DNA of 64,000 bases from Ambrosia x helenae (Eukaryota; Streptophyta; Magnoliopsida; Asterales; Asteraceae): assembly GCA_030844895.1 (NCBI GenBank), contig CM061228.1, positions 55,479,081 through 55,543,080 on the forward strand. The letters run 5' to 3'. Numbering within the stretch: the first letter of the stretch is position 1; every line of letters starts with the position of its first letter. The notes under the pieces were generated by a model. It saw nothing but the letters and a program-made list of their open reading frames with translations. It was not told the DNA's origin and ran no database searches. This document shows, one piece after another, positions 12,021-24,245 of this stretch. The position numbers and the translations under genes were made by a program.

Positions 12021-12817
12021 CGAGTTCCTTTGGTGACTATAACCAGAAACAAATTCAGTTAACACCTTCTATATTTAAAACCAAGTCAACAAACAAAAGT
12101 CAAAACAATTCAAATCATTCAATTAACGTGTTTTGACCTATGTTTCCAAAATCAAAAGTTTCCAATCTGGGCGAAATCTTGTTCCACACGTTCATAAGCT
12201 ATCAATTTCAATTAAACCCCGTAAATCTTGGCCAATTATAAGTTATTTTCGTTTTTTTTTAAACTTTCCATAAGCTAGTATTTGAATAATTATAAAACGA
12301 AGGAGTTATCGCAATTAAACTTGCATACACAACCTAAAAGAGCCGATTAAGGTTTCCCCTAACCTAGTTTCCACGCACAAAGTCACAAATGATCGGATTT
12401 AAAGCTTTTATGGTTGTTTGGGGATTTGCGATTACACCTATAATTTGATCAAGTAAGTCCGTTTATTGTATATGGTTAGGTTCGGAATTTTGTGCAGATT
12501 AATAGCCCTATGATCTTCGATGTTATCTGTATCAATTTCATAGTCAATTGATCGTTATAAGGATTAGGGTTTTTAAGATAGAAATTGGGGATTTTTGTTC
12601 AATTAGACTTTGTATAAATATTTGTCTGATCCATTAAAAGCCACAAATGAGTACCCAGACCAACTGGTCTGGGCATCGGATTACACAGCGTTGATCATGT
12701 GTTCGAAACAAGTCCACAACGATCTGGTCTTTTTTGTTTCTTGTTTTGTTTGATTTTAATATTTTAGATGTGTTCAAAAGAGTAGCAGATTTATTAAAAC
12801 TAACAAACCACAACCCA

Positions 12818-12871
12818 GACCAGCTGGTATGGGCGTTTTACTTATGTAGAGCAGGTCTTGGGTTCGAGGCC
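12818..12871 (+). promoter_or_regulatory. tRNA-like boxes in solo LTR-1, rightward
   Basis: GACCAGCTGGT (12818-12828) is followed by GGTTCGAGGCC (12861-12871). A weaker, similar pair lies just upstream (ACCAACTGGTCTGGGC near 12660 and GTTCGAAAC near 12702). The B box is good; the A box is only approximate. Confidence 0.35.
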
Positions 12872-15531
12872 CCTTGGGACTGAATCTGCTTCATTTTTTT
12901 TTGTTTTCCTAATTGTTATTTAATAACTATTATATCTCCATTTTAATTATTAAAAATAGTAAATGCAATCCGAAATTTTTGTAAAAATTATTCTAGCTTC
13001 TTGAAACCCTAAAGTTTATGTTTATAATTTTATTTTACTGAAAAATATATATTTATTATTTTTAATGTATTTACTTTGTTTAAATCATAATTGATTCATA
13101 GAAAATTCATTTTTAATCATTTTAACACCAAAATTTTTGTAGAGATATTTATAATCATATAAAACATTTTGGTAGTTTAATTTTCTGTAAAAATATTATT
13201 TTTACCCAGTTTTACAATTTAATTATATTTAATTGATTTAATTCAATTAAATTCGCTTTAAAATGAAAATAATGTGGAAAATAATTTATTAAATTATTTC
13301 CCACTTATAACACACATAAATTACTGTTCAAAAATAAAATAATATTTTTCGCACTTGATTTGTAATTATTTCATTATTATTTTCCTTTTAATAATTATAA
13401 ATCAATTTAAATACCAAAAATCATAAATTTTAAAATTCTGAGAGTTACTTTATTTCTTAGAATTGAAAGGACTTGTAACTTCAAAATTTATTTTGATTTA
13501 TTGACTTATTCTATTAATTTCTACTTTTATTTCATATTAAATCACATTAAATTCAAGTTATTTCATATTTGCACTTTCAATTATTTTACATGCTTTCATA
13601 ATATGATGTAATTATTAAAAGATAGTTGAGTTATAAAACTTCCATTAAATAATTAAAACGATTTAAAACTAATTATAGTTTAACTTAAAAACCCTAAAAT
13701 CCCCAAATCTAGTCTAGAAAACCCTAAGTGCCTAGTCCTAGAGAACTTAGACTCTTTTAGGTTTAGACACTTATCTTGGATACTTGACACTTTAGGTCGA
13801 GTCTTCGGGATTTGCCTCACATACATTCACGACGCTTAGAGGTTTATACAACTTATCAAATGTGAGTACTTCCTATCCCCTTTTTGCTTTTATTCATTTT
13901 TGGGGTGTTACATGTACACTATTACAATTTTCAAATACAAGTTTACATTTTCACAATACAATTCTAGTACTATATGCATTGCTTACAACGTGCTTTATGC
14001 TTAGACATTACATGTAGAATACATTTGTACTTAGTGAAATCATTAACATGGTACAAGCCGACCTTAACATTGGATAGCGCTATTTGGATTGACAACCCGC
14101 CTAGATTGATTCCCCCCCCTTTTCATCGGAAAATCCGTGGCCATTGTTAAGTTATTATCCATTTATTGGATAAGTACACCGCCGTTCATTTTGTACATTA
14201 TACAGTCACAGGATTGATTTCGCTCATTTGTATGATACATAGTTTACATAATTGCACTGTAGCTTTGCACTTGAATTGTATACCTTTTTCAACTTACTAT
14301 ATGTATTAAAACTAGGAATGCTCACCAACATTTCTTATGTTGACAAAACCTATTTTGTACATGTTTCAGGTGCAGTTTGATCTTAGTTCCATAGCATTGG
14401 ATTTTAGTGCTTGCTTTTAATAAGTTATTTCAATTTTCATGTTTCGTTCAGACTTTTGTATTTTTCCCATTTCATCTATGTAACACAATTAAAATTATTC
14501 GATAATATATTTACATTTTAGTACCATGTGCTTTTGAACAATCGTCACTACGTGACACCTTGATGATTCCGCCATCGGTTGGGGTGTTACATGGTATATG
14601 CCAAATATTGTAAAAATTTGAACAAGTTGAAAATGAGTAAGTGTCGATGTAGAATTTAGAGACTAAATATTGTTCCTATGGATGGGGAGATTTTATTTTC
14701 AAAATTTGTTTTGTATATAAAGCAAAAGTCGTTAAATAGTACAAACTAAGTGAGCTTTGATTAAAATATTCCAGTTAGTTGGAGAATTTTAAACACGACA
14801 TTAGGTTTTGAAGATCAAGGTTCTATTAAGTGATTTTTTTATAGGTTAAAGCGTTATATAGAAAATCGTTTGTTATGCCAACAAATAAACAATTGAATTT
14901 AAGTTCGAGGACATCTTTTGACAAAAAAATATGTATTTTGTAAAATTTCTAGGTAATGAAAATCCAACAAAATTTAGAAATATTTAGTTTTGTGCTAGGG
15001 TATACTCAGGTTATGAGGTTACAGTTTAAAAAAAATATGTAACATGTTGAAAAGGCAGTAATATGATTTGGGTAAAGTGTTGAAAATAATTGAACGTACG
15101 AGTAATATTATAAGTTTGTAAAATGAAGTGTGGTGGTGAAATCCATAGATGATTCATGAAATTTAGGCTAACAGGTGAATTATATAAGGAAGGAAATAGA
15201 TTTGAATTGCAAAAATTTTGAGATTTAAAACTTAGAATTTATACAGAAGTGAGGGGTATAAATGAAAATGAAACATAAAGATTGTAAATATTTAACCACG
15301 AATAACGAAAAATGTTGGCTTATCAAAACCGATCAGATCTAGCCTAAGGAATTTGCTCTAATAATCTAGAAGTACGTTAGGATTGTAGCAAGTAAGTGAA
15401 AGAGAGTAGGCAAGGCCAAGTTAGGCTAAGAATAAGGATGAGGATAGCGATAGAGTAAGGATAAGGTAGAGCTGCAAGTAATTGAAGCAAGACTAGATTA
15501 TTTTTCAAATAACCTAATTCCCTATAACCAA

Positions 15532-15544
15532 GGCTCTGATACCA
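15532..15544 (-). promoter_or_regulatory. Primer-binding site, internal B
   Basis: TGGTATCAGAGCC on the minus strand, 3 nt from LTR-C, identical to the PBS of internal A and of LARD-2. Confidence 0.9.
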
Positions 15545-15547
15545 ATC

Positions 15548-18098
15548 TGTAACACCCCAACCGATGGCGGAAACATCGAGGTGTCACGTATGAATGATTG
15601 TTCAGTAGCTCATGGTAATACATAAGTTTAAATAATCCTTTATTTCATTACAGTATTGAATTACATTAAATGTCTTGAATGAAATCTAATACATCCAATA
15701 ATCAACAAAGCTTAAAACTTCAAATATCTTCTCACACTAGCTCTAGACTTCAAGCATCATTATTTCCTGTTGAGTTTGGAAAAATGGGGGGGGGGTCAAC
15801 TAGAAGTTGGTGAGAATACATAAGCCAAGTCGAGCAATAAGTTTTAAAAGAATAAAAGTTTAGCAATTCATATGTCTAATGTAAGTTTAAGTCTACATGA
15901 ATAAACAATAAGTATAGTATGCACATAATCAATCCTCCGACAAAGTTTAGGTCCATCCCGCAGCCGTGTATGTATAGTTATGTGAAATATATACCTTTAA
16001 TGTAATTTTCAAATTGCAACTTGAAACTAGTTGTAAAAGAAACATTGAGGATAGTGAAAATAATATACGCGTAGCTTGTCTTGCGTTTTAATTGTTTTGA
16101 AGGCTAGTTTATATATATACATTTTGTGTTTATATATAAATATATATATATATTCATATATTTCTATTATGACAAAATAAGGTTTCTAGGTAACCCGATC
16201 TAAATAAATGATAACTTATATTTTTAATTGAAGGATAAGATGAGTTTTGCATTCAAACGTTACTGTAGAAAAATCCATGATGTTTGTGATAATGATGTTA
16301 ATAATAATAAATAGATAAAAGTAAAATAAAACAAAGAATCATATGTTGCAGAAAATCTCTTCATTTTGGTAGTTGAAAGCAAATTTTATAATCTTGTAAC
16401 ACTAAAAAAAACATCGAGAAAAAAAAGAATAATAATAAAATAAATAATAGATAGGCAAAACCCAATGTCTAAAGTCTTTCTTTGAATATTCATTTGACTT
16501 GTTTGAACTGTATGTATATATATCACGTACATATTGCCAAAAACTTGTAATAAACTCATGTTTATCTCTTCAAATAAGTTTTAAAAGTCCACAAGGTTTT
16601 ATAAGCTAGTTAACAATAATTTCGCTGTTCGTATGATATCTATCATAACATGTAAGTTGATAATTGTTTACCTTAGATTGCGGAAGGAACAATAGGAACC
16701 GTCGGAGTCCTATTGCGGTGGAGGCGGTTCCGTGGTTGTAGTGGAACAAAACAACAACAGAGAATGTCTTCAAAATTTGGGTGGTCGAGACAAACCCATC
16801 AACGAAGATTGTTGTTGACCAGAACCAAGCCGACCAGGATTTGACCCGAAAGAAAGCAAACAATATTCGAATCCCAACCTAACATAATTCCCAAATGTTT
16901 TACGGTCACCGGACTTAACAACCACAACAGAAATCGACCCATCAACCGTTGTTATGCGGAACAGCGTGGTCAGCCACTACCTCGCCGCCTTCAACAGTCC
17001 GATGCCACCGCCTCATCATCATTTCGAGACTCGACACTTGGCAAGGTTGTTTCGGCTCCAACAAGGAGCAAGGCAAATCACTTAGGTATGGTTTTTAAAT
17101 GAATGTTGTAGACTAATTAGTATAGATATGTTGGAGTTTCATGGGCAGAGGATAACAAAAAGGTTATAGAGATGGAATTTATACTCCTTTACGACAGAAA
17201 CCTTGTAATTATGAGGTGATTATGGTGACTAAAACTTGGGTCAAAAGTTGCAGCTATAAATTCTTAAAATTAGCCTTAGATGGAGGCGTTTTTTTTTTAA
17301 TGATAATTCAGTCTATACTAGATCGAAATACCTAGAGTAACTATGGTAGTGAATGAATTTGATTATCTCGCGCTGCTTGATTGTCGGAATCGTGGTCAAA
17401 GATGGAAACATGTTGACTGGTCAAGATGGTAAGTGCCGCTGATTTGGTTTTAATTATGGTCAGAGACGTGTCGTTTAGTTTAGGAATGATTGGAGATGGA
17501 TGGACACGGTCGGCTTTGATTGTTTGGGTATCCAAGTCGAAACTCGGATTTACCGGCGCAAATGCCGAAGGTGATGAGGAAAGTGACGGGTTAATGGGAG
17601 GGAAAAGGTTTGTATTTTTAAAAGTTAATAATTAGTTCTAAATGTGGTTCAATTATGGAATGCATTTGAGGAGATCAAGAGCTGAAATGTCGGCATTTCG
17701 GCTTGATTGTTTAGTTTGTCCAAAATTTGTTTATTATTAATCATGATTGATTATTTCTTTTATTATGTTAGAATTTATCATCTTTGACTATATTAGACTA
17801 CCATCCAAGTAGCCATTACTTAAAAAAAATGGAATTTGCTTGTATCAATATCAACGAAACAATTCTGTGTTTTTAGTGACTATAAAACCAAATGTGCTTT
17901 TGTATATTTATTTACTTAAGTTTAATTTTTATTATATTAAACCACTGGTAAAAAGAATATTACTTTTTGTTTGGATATTATAACTATTGTAAAAAAACAA
18001 AAAAAAACTAACATTCAAAATCGTTTTTTTTATGACCAACACACCATAGTGGTATAACAAATAATTAAAAATTATAAAAAAAAATACGTGATGTTACA
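15548..18098 (-). mobile_element. LARD array LTR-C, internally deleted (2551 bp)
   Basis: It is the outermost 5' LTR of the array and ends at the TSD GTATG (18099-18103). About 600 bp present in LTR-A (2954-3554) are missing. The junction is inside the first minisatellite unit at 15957-15963 and carries the 3-bp microhomology GCA. The rest aligns well with LTR-A. Confidence 0.9.
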
Positions 18099-19125
18099 GT
18101 ATGTTAAGTAGGTATGTGGCGGTTTCAAGGCGTGGTGCCAAAAGGTGTTGGGTAGGGATGCATGGGTGAGAATGGTGCGGATCATATTATTTATGGTACG
18201 TATCATGCGTTCCGCGTTGCCATTTTGTGACGATGTGTGGGGGCACGATCGTCGAAAGAGGATGCCATTGGTGGCAAAAAAATTGTTAAATGATGTGTTA
18301 ATATATTCGGTGCCATTATCGCATTGGAAAGTTTTAATGGGGCGTTTGAATTGTGTGGTAATTTGTTTGTGGAATTGACAAAAAATTGAGTAGACTTGAG
18401 ATTTATTTGATAATGGGTATGTCCACAAAAAATTAGTAACATCATCAAGAAAAAAATATAATAACGATGGCCATTAGAACTTAAAATGGGAGACGTCCAC
18501 AAATCACTGTGAATTAAATCAAATGGAAAGTAAATACGAGTATTAGAACTAGCAAAGGGTAGTCTAATACTTTTTCCAAGCACACACGATTGGCAAAATT
18601 TATTGTTTGAACTAGGAAAAGAAACCGAACAAGTTTTATTTAAAAAATGTAAAGGTGCACGCCCAGGATGTCCAAGGGGTTGGTGCCACAAAGTGGAAGT
18701 AACAGCAACAAAAGTGGTAGGAAAAGTGGTGGTTCCAGGCCCGAGCACCAGTGGGTAGAGATCACCGCTGCTATTGCACCTGAGGATAGGGATCCGGCTC
18801 TTGTAGTCCTTCACAAGAAAACCAAAAGGGTCAAATTCGACAGAGACAGAATTGTCGGTTGTGAACCGACGTACAGAAATTAAATTTTTGAGTAGTTTGA
18901 GTGCATATAGGACATTTTTAAGGACTAGGGGAGGGTATGGTGGGGGCAGGGTTTGGTTGCCATGTCCAAGGACCGGATGGTTGAGCCATCAACGACAATA
19001 ATTTGTTGTCCCATGCTATTATTAGAAAAAGACTCAAAATTAACAGAGGTGTTAGACATGTTACCTGTGGCGCCGGTATCCATATAGCCAGGGGGCTCTA
19101 TATTGAGAGACATAGCGTGAAGAGC
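18099..19125 (-). pseudogene. Copia-1 protease and integrase region
   Basis: The minus strand carries, in order, a protease active site (MDTGATGNM, near 19085), the LWHQPLGHP block with the CQSCVLGKS zinc-finger half of integrase, HSDLWTSP, CDNGTEY and SSQNGNAER (integrase catalytic core), then INNMIRTILTHASLP. Domain order is that of Ty1/copia. It is spread over several frames, so it is not translatable. It is cut in the middle of the integrase by the LARD array and resumes at 2538. The closest relative in the window is copia-2. Confidence 0.88.
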
Positions 19126-20444
19126 TTGATCAATATCAGTGGATGTATACGCCGTGTTGTGGGCCTGGATCCTAGAATACCTTGACCTTCGGATTGGTTA
19201 TTATTGTTGGGCCTAGGGGTGGTTGTAGGGTAGGGGCATGGTGGAGAGGGCCAAGAGGGGTGGTGCGATTGTTGTGGGCCGAATGGCATGGACCAAGGAC
19301 CATACGGTGGGGGCCAAAAGGGCTGGTAAGAGGTCCAAGCATTATAGGTTCCGCGACCCCAAGACTGGCGGCCACGTCCCCTGCCACGGACACGTGACCG
19401 GGCTGTGGAGCCACGACCACGAGGGCGGTCCGAGTAAACGTCGGAAGGAGTTGAGGTGTTCGGTTTGGTGGAGGTGTGGAGGGCGGTGTTGGCAGTTTTG
19501 GATGCGTGGGATTGTTGCTCAGCTTTGCTAGACTCGGTCATGCAAAGTTTGGAGCGGGCTTTGTAAAAGGTTGGTAGAGGGTCTTGGCCAGCGAGGATGG
19601 TGCCCATGCTTTCATATTATTCGGTTAGACCGGCGGTGAGTTGAAGGACAAGTCCATCATTATCGACCGGGTGACCGACACTGGCTAATTGATCAGCAAG
19701 GTTTTGAGTTCTTGGCTATAGGCGGACATGTTTGGGAAGTTTTCAAGGCGGGTGTTTGTGAAGCGGTGACGAAGGTATAAGGCACGGGCACTCTTGTTGT
19801 CTTGAAAAAGTTCTTCAAGAGAGGTCCATGCCTCATAGGCTGTTTTGTTTTGGCCGGGTTCAATGATGGTGTGGACAAGGTTTTTAGAGATAGTGCCAAA
19901 AATCCACTAGAGGACAATGGCATCAAGTCGAACCCACACCTCATCCGAAGATGAGGAGGAGGCGGGTGCCTTATCGTTGTCAGTGGCTGGCGGTGGGGTA
20001 GTGGGTGGTGGTAGGCGGTGTAGAAGGTGGTCGTATACTTGGTACGCTTTGCAATGGATTTTAAATAATTCCGACCATGTGGGACAGTGGCCGGTATCAA
20101 TCTCAAGCGTAATAGGGATGAAGTTAGAGATGTTAGACACGGTGAGCGCGGGATGCAGTTTAGTGTCCATGAGAAAGGGATGGTTAGGAAGGATAGATAG
20201 TGTGCAATAGAATTATGGATAAGTGGCAGAAGGGTAGGCAAATGAGGGACAGTGGTACGGGTAGGGTGCAGAAGGTTAAACACAGGAGGGCAAGAGGGTG
20301 GGTGTGATCGGATGTTTGGTGAGATAGGGCTGTGAGAGGTGGCTGGTAGAAGGGCAGAATGATCGGAAAGAGGTAAAGCAGGGCGGCGATAGGCAGCAGG
20401 CAAGGGAAAGTTTGCGGCCAAGTGTAGCCAGGATCAAGACCTAG
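19126..20444 (-). pseudogene. Copia-1 gag region
   Basis: Reading leftward from the first ATG after the PBS (20421), the minus strand shows a UBN2-type gag: NFIPITLEIDTGHCPTWSEL, YQVYDHLL, YEAWTSLEELFQDN and ALYLRHRF over about 20100-19740. A proline- and asparagine-rich, GRG-containing tail follows. Frame changes and stops occur (for example near 19915 and 19690), so gag is dead. This region is GC-richer than its surroundings. Confidence 0.75.
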
Positions 20445-20456
20445 TCTTTGATACCA
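20444..20456 (-). promoter_or_regulatory. Copia-1 primer-binding site
   Basis: Minus strand TGGTATCAAAGAC lies directly against the LTR with no spacer. It is similar to the initiator-Met tRNA primer site but diverged after position 8. Confidence 0.6.
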
Positions 20457-20611
20457 TATTAGAGATAATCCCTTGAATGATTTCATTAAAACTCTTGAAT
20501 ATATATACAATGTTTCCTAATAGAGATAAGGAAGGTATTAACTACCTTGCCACTAATTGTGCAATCACAATAATTTACAATTAATACAATAGTAAATGTG
20601 CCTAGCTATTA
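20457..20611 (-). mobile_element. Copia-1 5' LTR (about 155 bp, TA...TA ends)
   Basis: The inner end is set by the PBS. The outer end is set by the block GCTATTA, which also ends the copia-2 LTR. On the element's strand it begins TAATAGCT and ends CTCTAATA, that is 5'-TA...TA-3' and not TG...CA. The other LTR lies left of the window, so the TSD (expected TAAAC, 20612-20616) cannot be checked here. Confidence 0.6.
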
Positions 20612-22254
20612 TAAACCAAGCGTGTAGGAGGGCAAGGACAGGACCAGAATTTTAAACACAGAGGGATAAAGTATCAGACTTACAAACCATACCGAAGCAA
20701 ATTCATTGGTCGGTGCATCTTTCAGCAACTCGTCCAGATTTGGCTAGATAACCGCAACTTTGAAACTACATAACAGATTAACATTTAACATCTCAGTTCC
20801 TTAATAATCGGTACAAAAATCAACGATGCTAATGAGTGAGAAATAACCCATCTTTAACAAAACCATCAAAGAAATTAAGCTCCAACATCTCAGAAAAGAC
20901 CACAACACAAGCATCCGGATGGTAGAAAGAACAATAATTCTTTTTATGAATGTTCAATACATTGTAAAAAAAACAACCATCATATCTTGCAACAACAACA
21001 TCGACCCGTGCTTCATGATTGTTCAATACATTGTAAAAAAAAAAAATCAAACCTTAAAAGAAGAATAAATAGTATAAAGATGTAGGGAGTTTGCTAGGAA
21101 CACCCAATAATCGAAAATTACACACATTAACAAACTAATAATAAAGAATCGATCATTTTTCTTGAGACTATTACCAGGTAGATTGGAGATGAGGTTCAAT
21201 AGGCTTTGGAATCCGAAAACCCTATTCAACTCCAGTCTACACATAACCTAAAATCGATCAATAAAAAACCCTAAACAGGTAAAACTCTGTACAAATCGAA
21301 ACACAACAGCAGCCATGGATTATAAAAACAAACATTTATACTCAGAAGGAGATACATGAGATGCAATGGTTTGTTGATTGGGTAGAAGAATAGGCCGATT
21401 GGGGAACTGAATACAAAGAATAATAGGGTTCACTGAATGGCGGGTTATACTTGAAAACGGGTCGGGCGCGCGTTTGTTTTAGGTTGTTTCTTAGATGAAC
21501 ACGTGGATTCTTGGTTGGAGCCTATAGTAAAGAGCCATGTGGCGCCCGAGCTACTCTTTTATTGGTAGAGGTAGATTTTAATGCACAATTTAATTGATTA
21601 TTTGTGGATTGAGGACAACTATTTTTGAAATAGCAAATGGTGATATTTAGTTGTATCATGTGTAGTTTCATTTTGGATTTTAGATAGTGATTATTGATAG
21701 GTGTTAGTGTGAATTTGATGTAATTGTTTGTATGAATGTGTGCTTGAAGCAACTCAGATGCTTGAATGAATTCCTTATTTGTGGATGTAATGAAAGGGTT
21801 TTGTAATGATTCAAAAAGAATTAGGGAATAACGTAGCAGACAATTGAAAGAGCACACTCACTAATCTTTTGTTTACTTATTTACAATTTGGTTAGGTTTG
21901 TTAATCACCTTTCTAAGCTATTTACAAATATGGCACTTATATTTCAACAGTTACAAACAAACCCTTGTACTATTGTTTCTCATAATTGGTTGTCCATGAA
22001 TATATGAATAAGCTGTTTAGTTTTGATATAATTGATTTGTGTCTTTATCAACTGTTACAAATAATTGAATAATTTATTAAAAGGTTGATTACTAGTTGTT
22101 GAGTTGTGGTGTTGAGTCCATTGATAACAAATAGGCTGAAATATTGTGTCGTGTCAATTAATTGAATTGTTTGTAGTGGATTTAAGAACAAGGATCATGT
22201 AAAAGTAGACATATGTGGACTTAGTTTTCTTATAAATTAATACTAGGTTAGAGT
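20612..22254. other. Intergenic stretch, possible broken gene remnant on minus
   Basis: No family is recognised. The minus strand at about 21440-21180 looks like a 5' UTR and first exon (ATGGCTGCTG near 21314, then T-rich intron-like sequence). Open exon-like pieces on minus lie near 20890-20840 and 20780-20690, the latter with PNLDELLKDAPTNEFA. A 69-bp direct repeat (TTCAATACATTGTAAAAA) lies at 20950 and 21018. The 111-codon minus ORF at 21522-21857 has no recognisable domain. No evidence for an intact gene. Confidence 0.25.
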
Positions 22255-22260
22255 CCCATG

Positions 22261-22975
22261 AACTTTAAGGATGAAGAAATTTTTAAAGTCACTTAACAAT
22301 TTGTTGCACATAAAAACCACTACACTTTTAGTTTGTTCTTATAAAAGTCACTCAACATTTCTTTGCACCTAAAAAACACTATACTTTCTGTTTTTTCTCA
22401 TAAAAGGCACCAACATTTCTTTTTCGCATAAAACCCCTTAAAATGTCAATTACGAACAAAATTTTGATGTTTTTGTTTTAAATAACCTGGAACCGGAATT
22501 CTTAGTTGTGTTTGCTTACGTGTTGCAAATGTGGTCTATATATTTTGTATCCTTAAAAAATGTCAAACTGATGAAGTTGATTAAGAAAGTAAGTACTTCA
22601 CGCGTCTTATATCGATTAAAAAACAATGCTTATTTGTTATATAATTTTTTATTTGTACTCAAGAATTGTATGGCTATTTAAATTAGCGGAACTAATATTT
22701 CTTTGATTGCAACAACAGATTTTTTTGTCATATAATTTGTTACAAAAATAAATATATAATTACAAAATATCTTAAAAACTACAAAAAAAAAACACATGAC
22801 AAACAAAATAATAATGTTGGGTGACTTTTATAAGAAAAGGCAGAAAGTATAGTGTTTTTTAAGTACAAAGAAATGTTGAGTGACTTTTGAAAGAAAAAAC
22901 TAAAAGTGTAGCGCTTTTTGTATGCAAAAAATTGTTGAGTGACTTTAATGAGAAAAAACTGAAAGTTTAGTTTTT
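22261..22975. mobile_element. Foldback or MULE-like element with about 135-bp inverted repeats
   Basis: The left arm (22282-22417) and right arm (22813-22949) are inverted copies. Each arm is itself two-plus units of a roughly 60-bp repeat containing AAGTCACTCAACATTTCTTTG. The 400-bp centre is AT-rich and non-coding. Long repetitive terminal arms suggest a Mutator-like or foldback element. I could not settle the exact ends or a TSD. Confidence 0.6.
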
Positions 22976-23547
22976 TTTATGATATTCCCCCACTAAATAA
23001 AATTAAACAATTTTTATAAAGACAATGTTAAAATAAAATTTTAAAACATAAAATGATAGAAAATATAACATGACAAATTAATATTCTGTCAAAGTTTTTA
23101 ATTTTAATTTTGTTGTGCTCGTGAATTGTGTAAGTTGAAAAAAAAAATTGATGAAAAAAAATCTCGTAATAAAAAAATTCTTCCACCAAACAAAATAATA
23201 GGATAATTTCCAAAAGAAAACATAAGTTAAAATATAATGTTCACAAAACTTAATAATAGTTGTGACATCCGTCACTTTTATTTTATTTTAATTTATTTTT
23301 GTAATAATAATAATAATAATAATAATATTAATAATAATAATAATAATAAGATTTTTTTTATATAACTAAACCGAACCTATAACCCAACAACAACATGAAC
23401 CATAACCAAACCCAAGCCCAAACCCCTTTAATCATTTCGGAGCCCGGCAAACCGGCCCAAGAAGCAGGCCCAACAGCTGGCCCAGCACCTACTCCCCTCA
23501 TCCCTTATCTGTGAAAAAAAAAAGAGTAAAATCCCTGCCTATGCCGA

Positions 23548-23600
23548 GGATCGAACCCCTGCCGTGCCAGACCCAACACACACACCGAACCACTAAGCTA
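23548..23600 (-). promoter_or_regulatory. tRNA-like A and B boxes in solo LTR-2, leftward
   Basis: Minus strand TAGCTTAGTGG (23600-23590) and GGGTTCGATCC (23558-23548) are good matches to the Pol III A and B boxes. They lie in the same place and direction as the pair at 12020-11957 of solo LTR-1, although the sequence between them differs. Confidence 0.5.
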
Positions 23601-24245
23601 CAAGCTCGTTACTTATTCAATCCCAGCCCCAATTATATTTAACCCTTCCTTATCGCTTCTCCCTTCTTCATGTCTGATGCTGCTGTACGTTCGAACCAAG
23701 AAAAAAAAAGAGGGAGAAATCAACAAGGCTGAAATCGTGGACAATCATCATCATGTATTGGTCTTGTTGACCGAAAAATCAATGTTTGTCAATCCTATGC
23801 TTAATCAACGCGAATTACAGCTCCAATCCTTCCTAATCGAGTCAATTATCACGCATCATAGTTATGAACGGGTCAAAACCTTCCAACTTTAATCCGACTT
23901 TTTCACTATAAATTGAACAAGGATTAACAGACCCTAAGTGCCGAACAGACTCTCTAAATCCTCTATTCCTGTTAATAATCTCTCAATCGAAGTTTTCATG
24001 CCCGGTTTGACTTTATCGTTGACCATTCATTCGTAGTCTTTAAACGCGTGATAAGGTACAATTCACACTTTGGTTTTGGTTATCGGCCACTGACAGACAA
24101 TAGCCCCAACAAATCAGAGGCTATTGTCTGTTAATCGCTATTATTGATAAGTTAGGGTTTCGAATGTATGAATTGGGGAAGAACACACTCGCAGAAACTG
24201 AGTATTTATTTTAAAACATACACGAATCCAACACAACCACTGATC

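Larger units (their letters stand above)
11735..14591 (+). mobile_element. Solo LTR-1 (2857 bp, TSD TGGTA)
   Basis: It starts TGTAACATCGCATATT, ends CATCGGTTGGGGTGTTACA, and is flanked by TGGTA at 11730-11734 and 14592-14596. Removing it restores the internal-A sequence. No PBS or PPT adjoins it, as expected of a solo LTR left by recombination. It is related to solo LTR-2 (23261-25868), and its last 40 bp match the LARD LTR ends. The 3' part (about 13870-14590) is the best conserved between the two. Confidence 0.9.
10766..15547 (-). mobile_element. LARD array internal region B, split by a solo LTR
   Basis: It has the same non-coding plan as internal A: PPT complement and hairpin at 10766-10805, 30-bp repeats at about 11040-11225, PBS complement at 15532-15544. 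It is interrupted at 11735-14591. Without the insertion and one TSD copy it is about 1.92 kb. I found no coding domain. Confidence 0.85.
2539..18098 (-). mobile_element. Tandem LARD array with three LTRs and two internal regions
   Basis: On the minus strand the order is LTR-C (15548-18098), internal B, LTR-B (7480-10765), internal A, LTR-A (2539-5698). Each internal region has a PBS complement next to its 5' LTR and a PPT complement next to its 3' LTR. The whole array is flanked by the same 5 bp, GTATG, at 2534-2538 and 18099-18103, and no TSD occurs at the inner joints. That fits one original insertion enlarged by unequal recombination between LTRs. No protein domain was found in it. Confidence 0.9.

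Noticed and set aside
11950..12025. True tRNA gene
   Set aside because: The A and B boxes are good but I cannot build an acceptor stem and anticodon arm with confidence. Reported as tRNA-like promoter boxes only.
13895..13915. GGGGTGTTACATGTACAC inside solo LTR-1, which looks like an LTR end
   Set aside because: The same block continues unchanged in solo LTR-2 (25185-25205), so it is internal to the LTR family. TSDs support only the outer ends.
19172..19607. Several overlapping ORFs on both strands (82-169 codons)
   Set aside because: They are frames of the GC-rich, Pro/Gly-rich gag tail of copia-1, not separate genes.
21522..21857. 111-codon minus ORF
   Set aside because: No domain, low-complexity composition, no gene context. 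An open frame of this size is expected by chance here.
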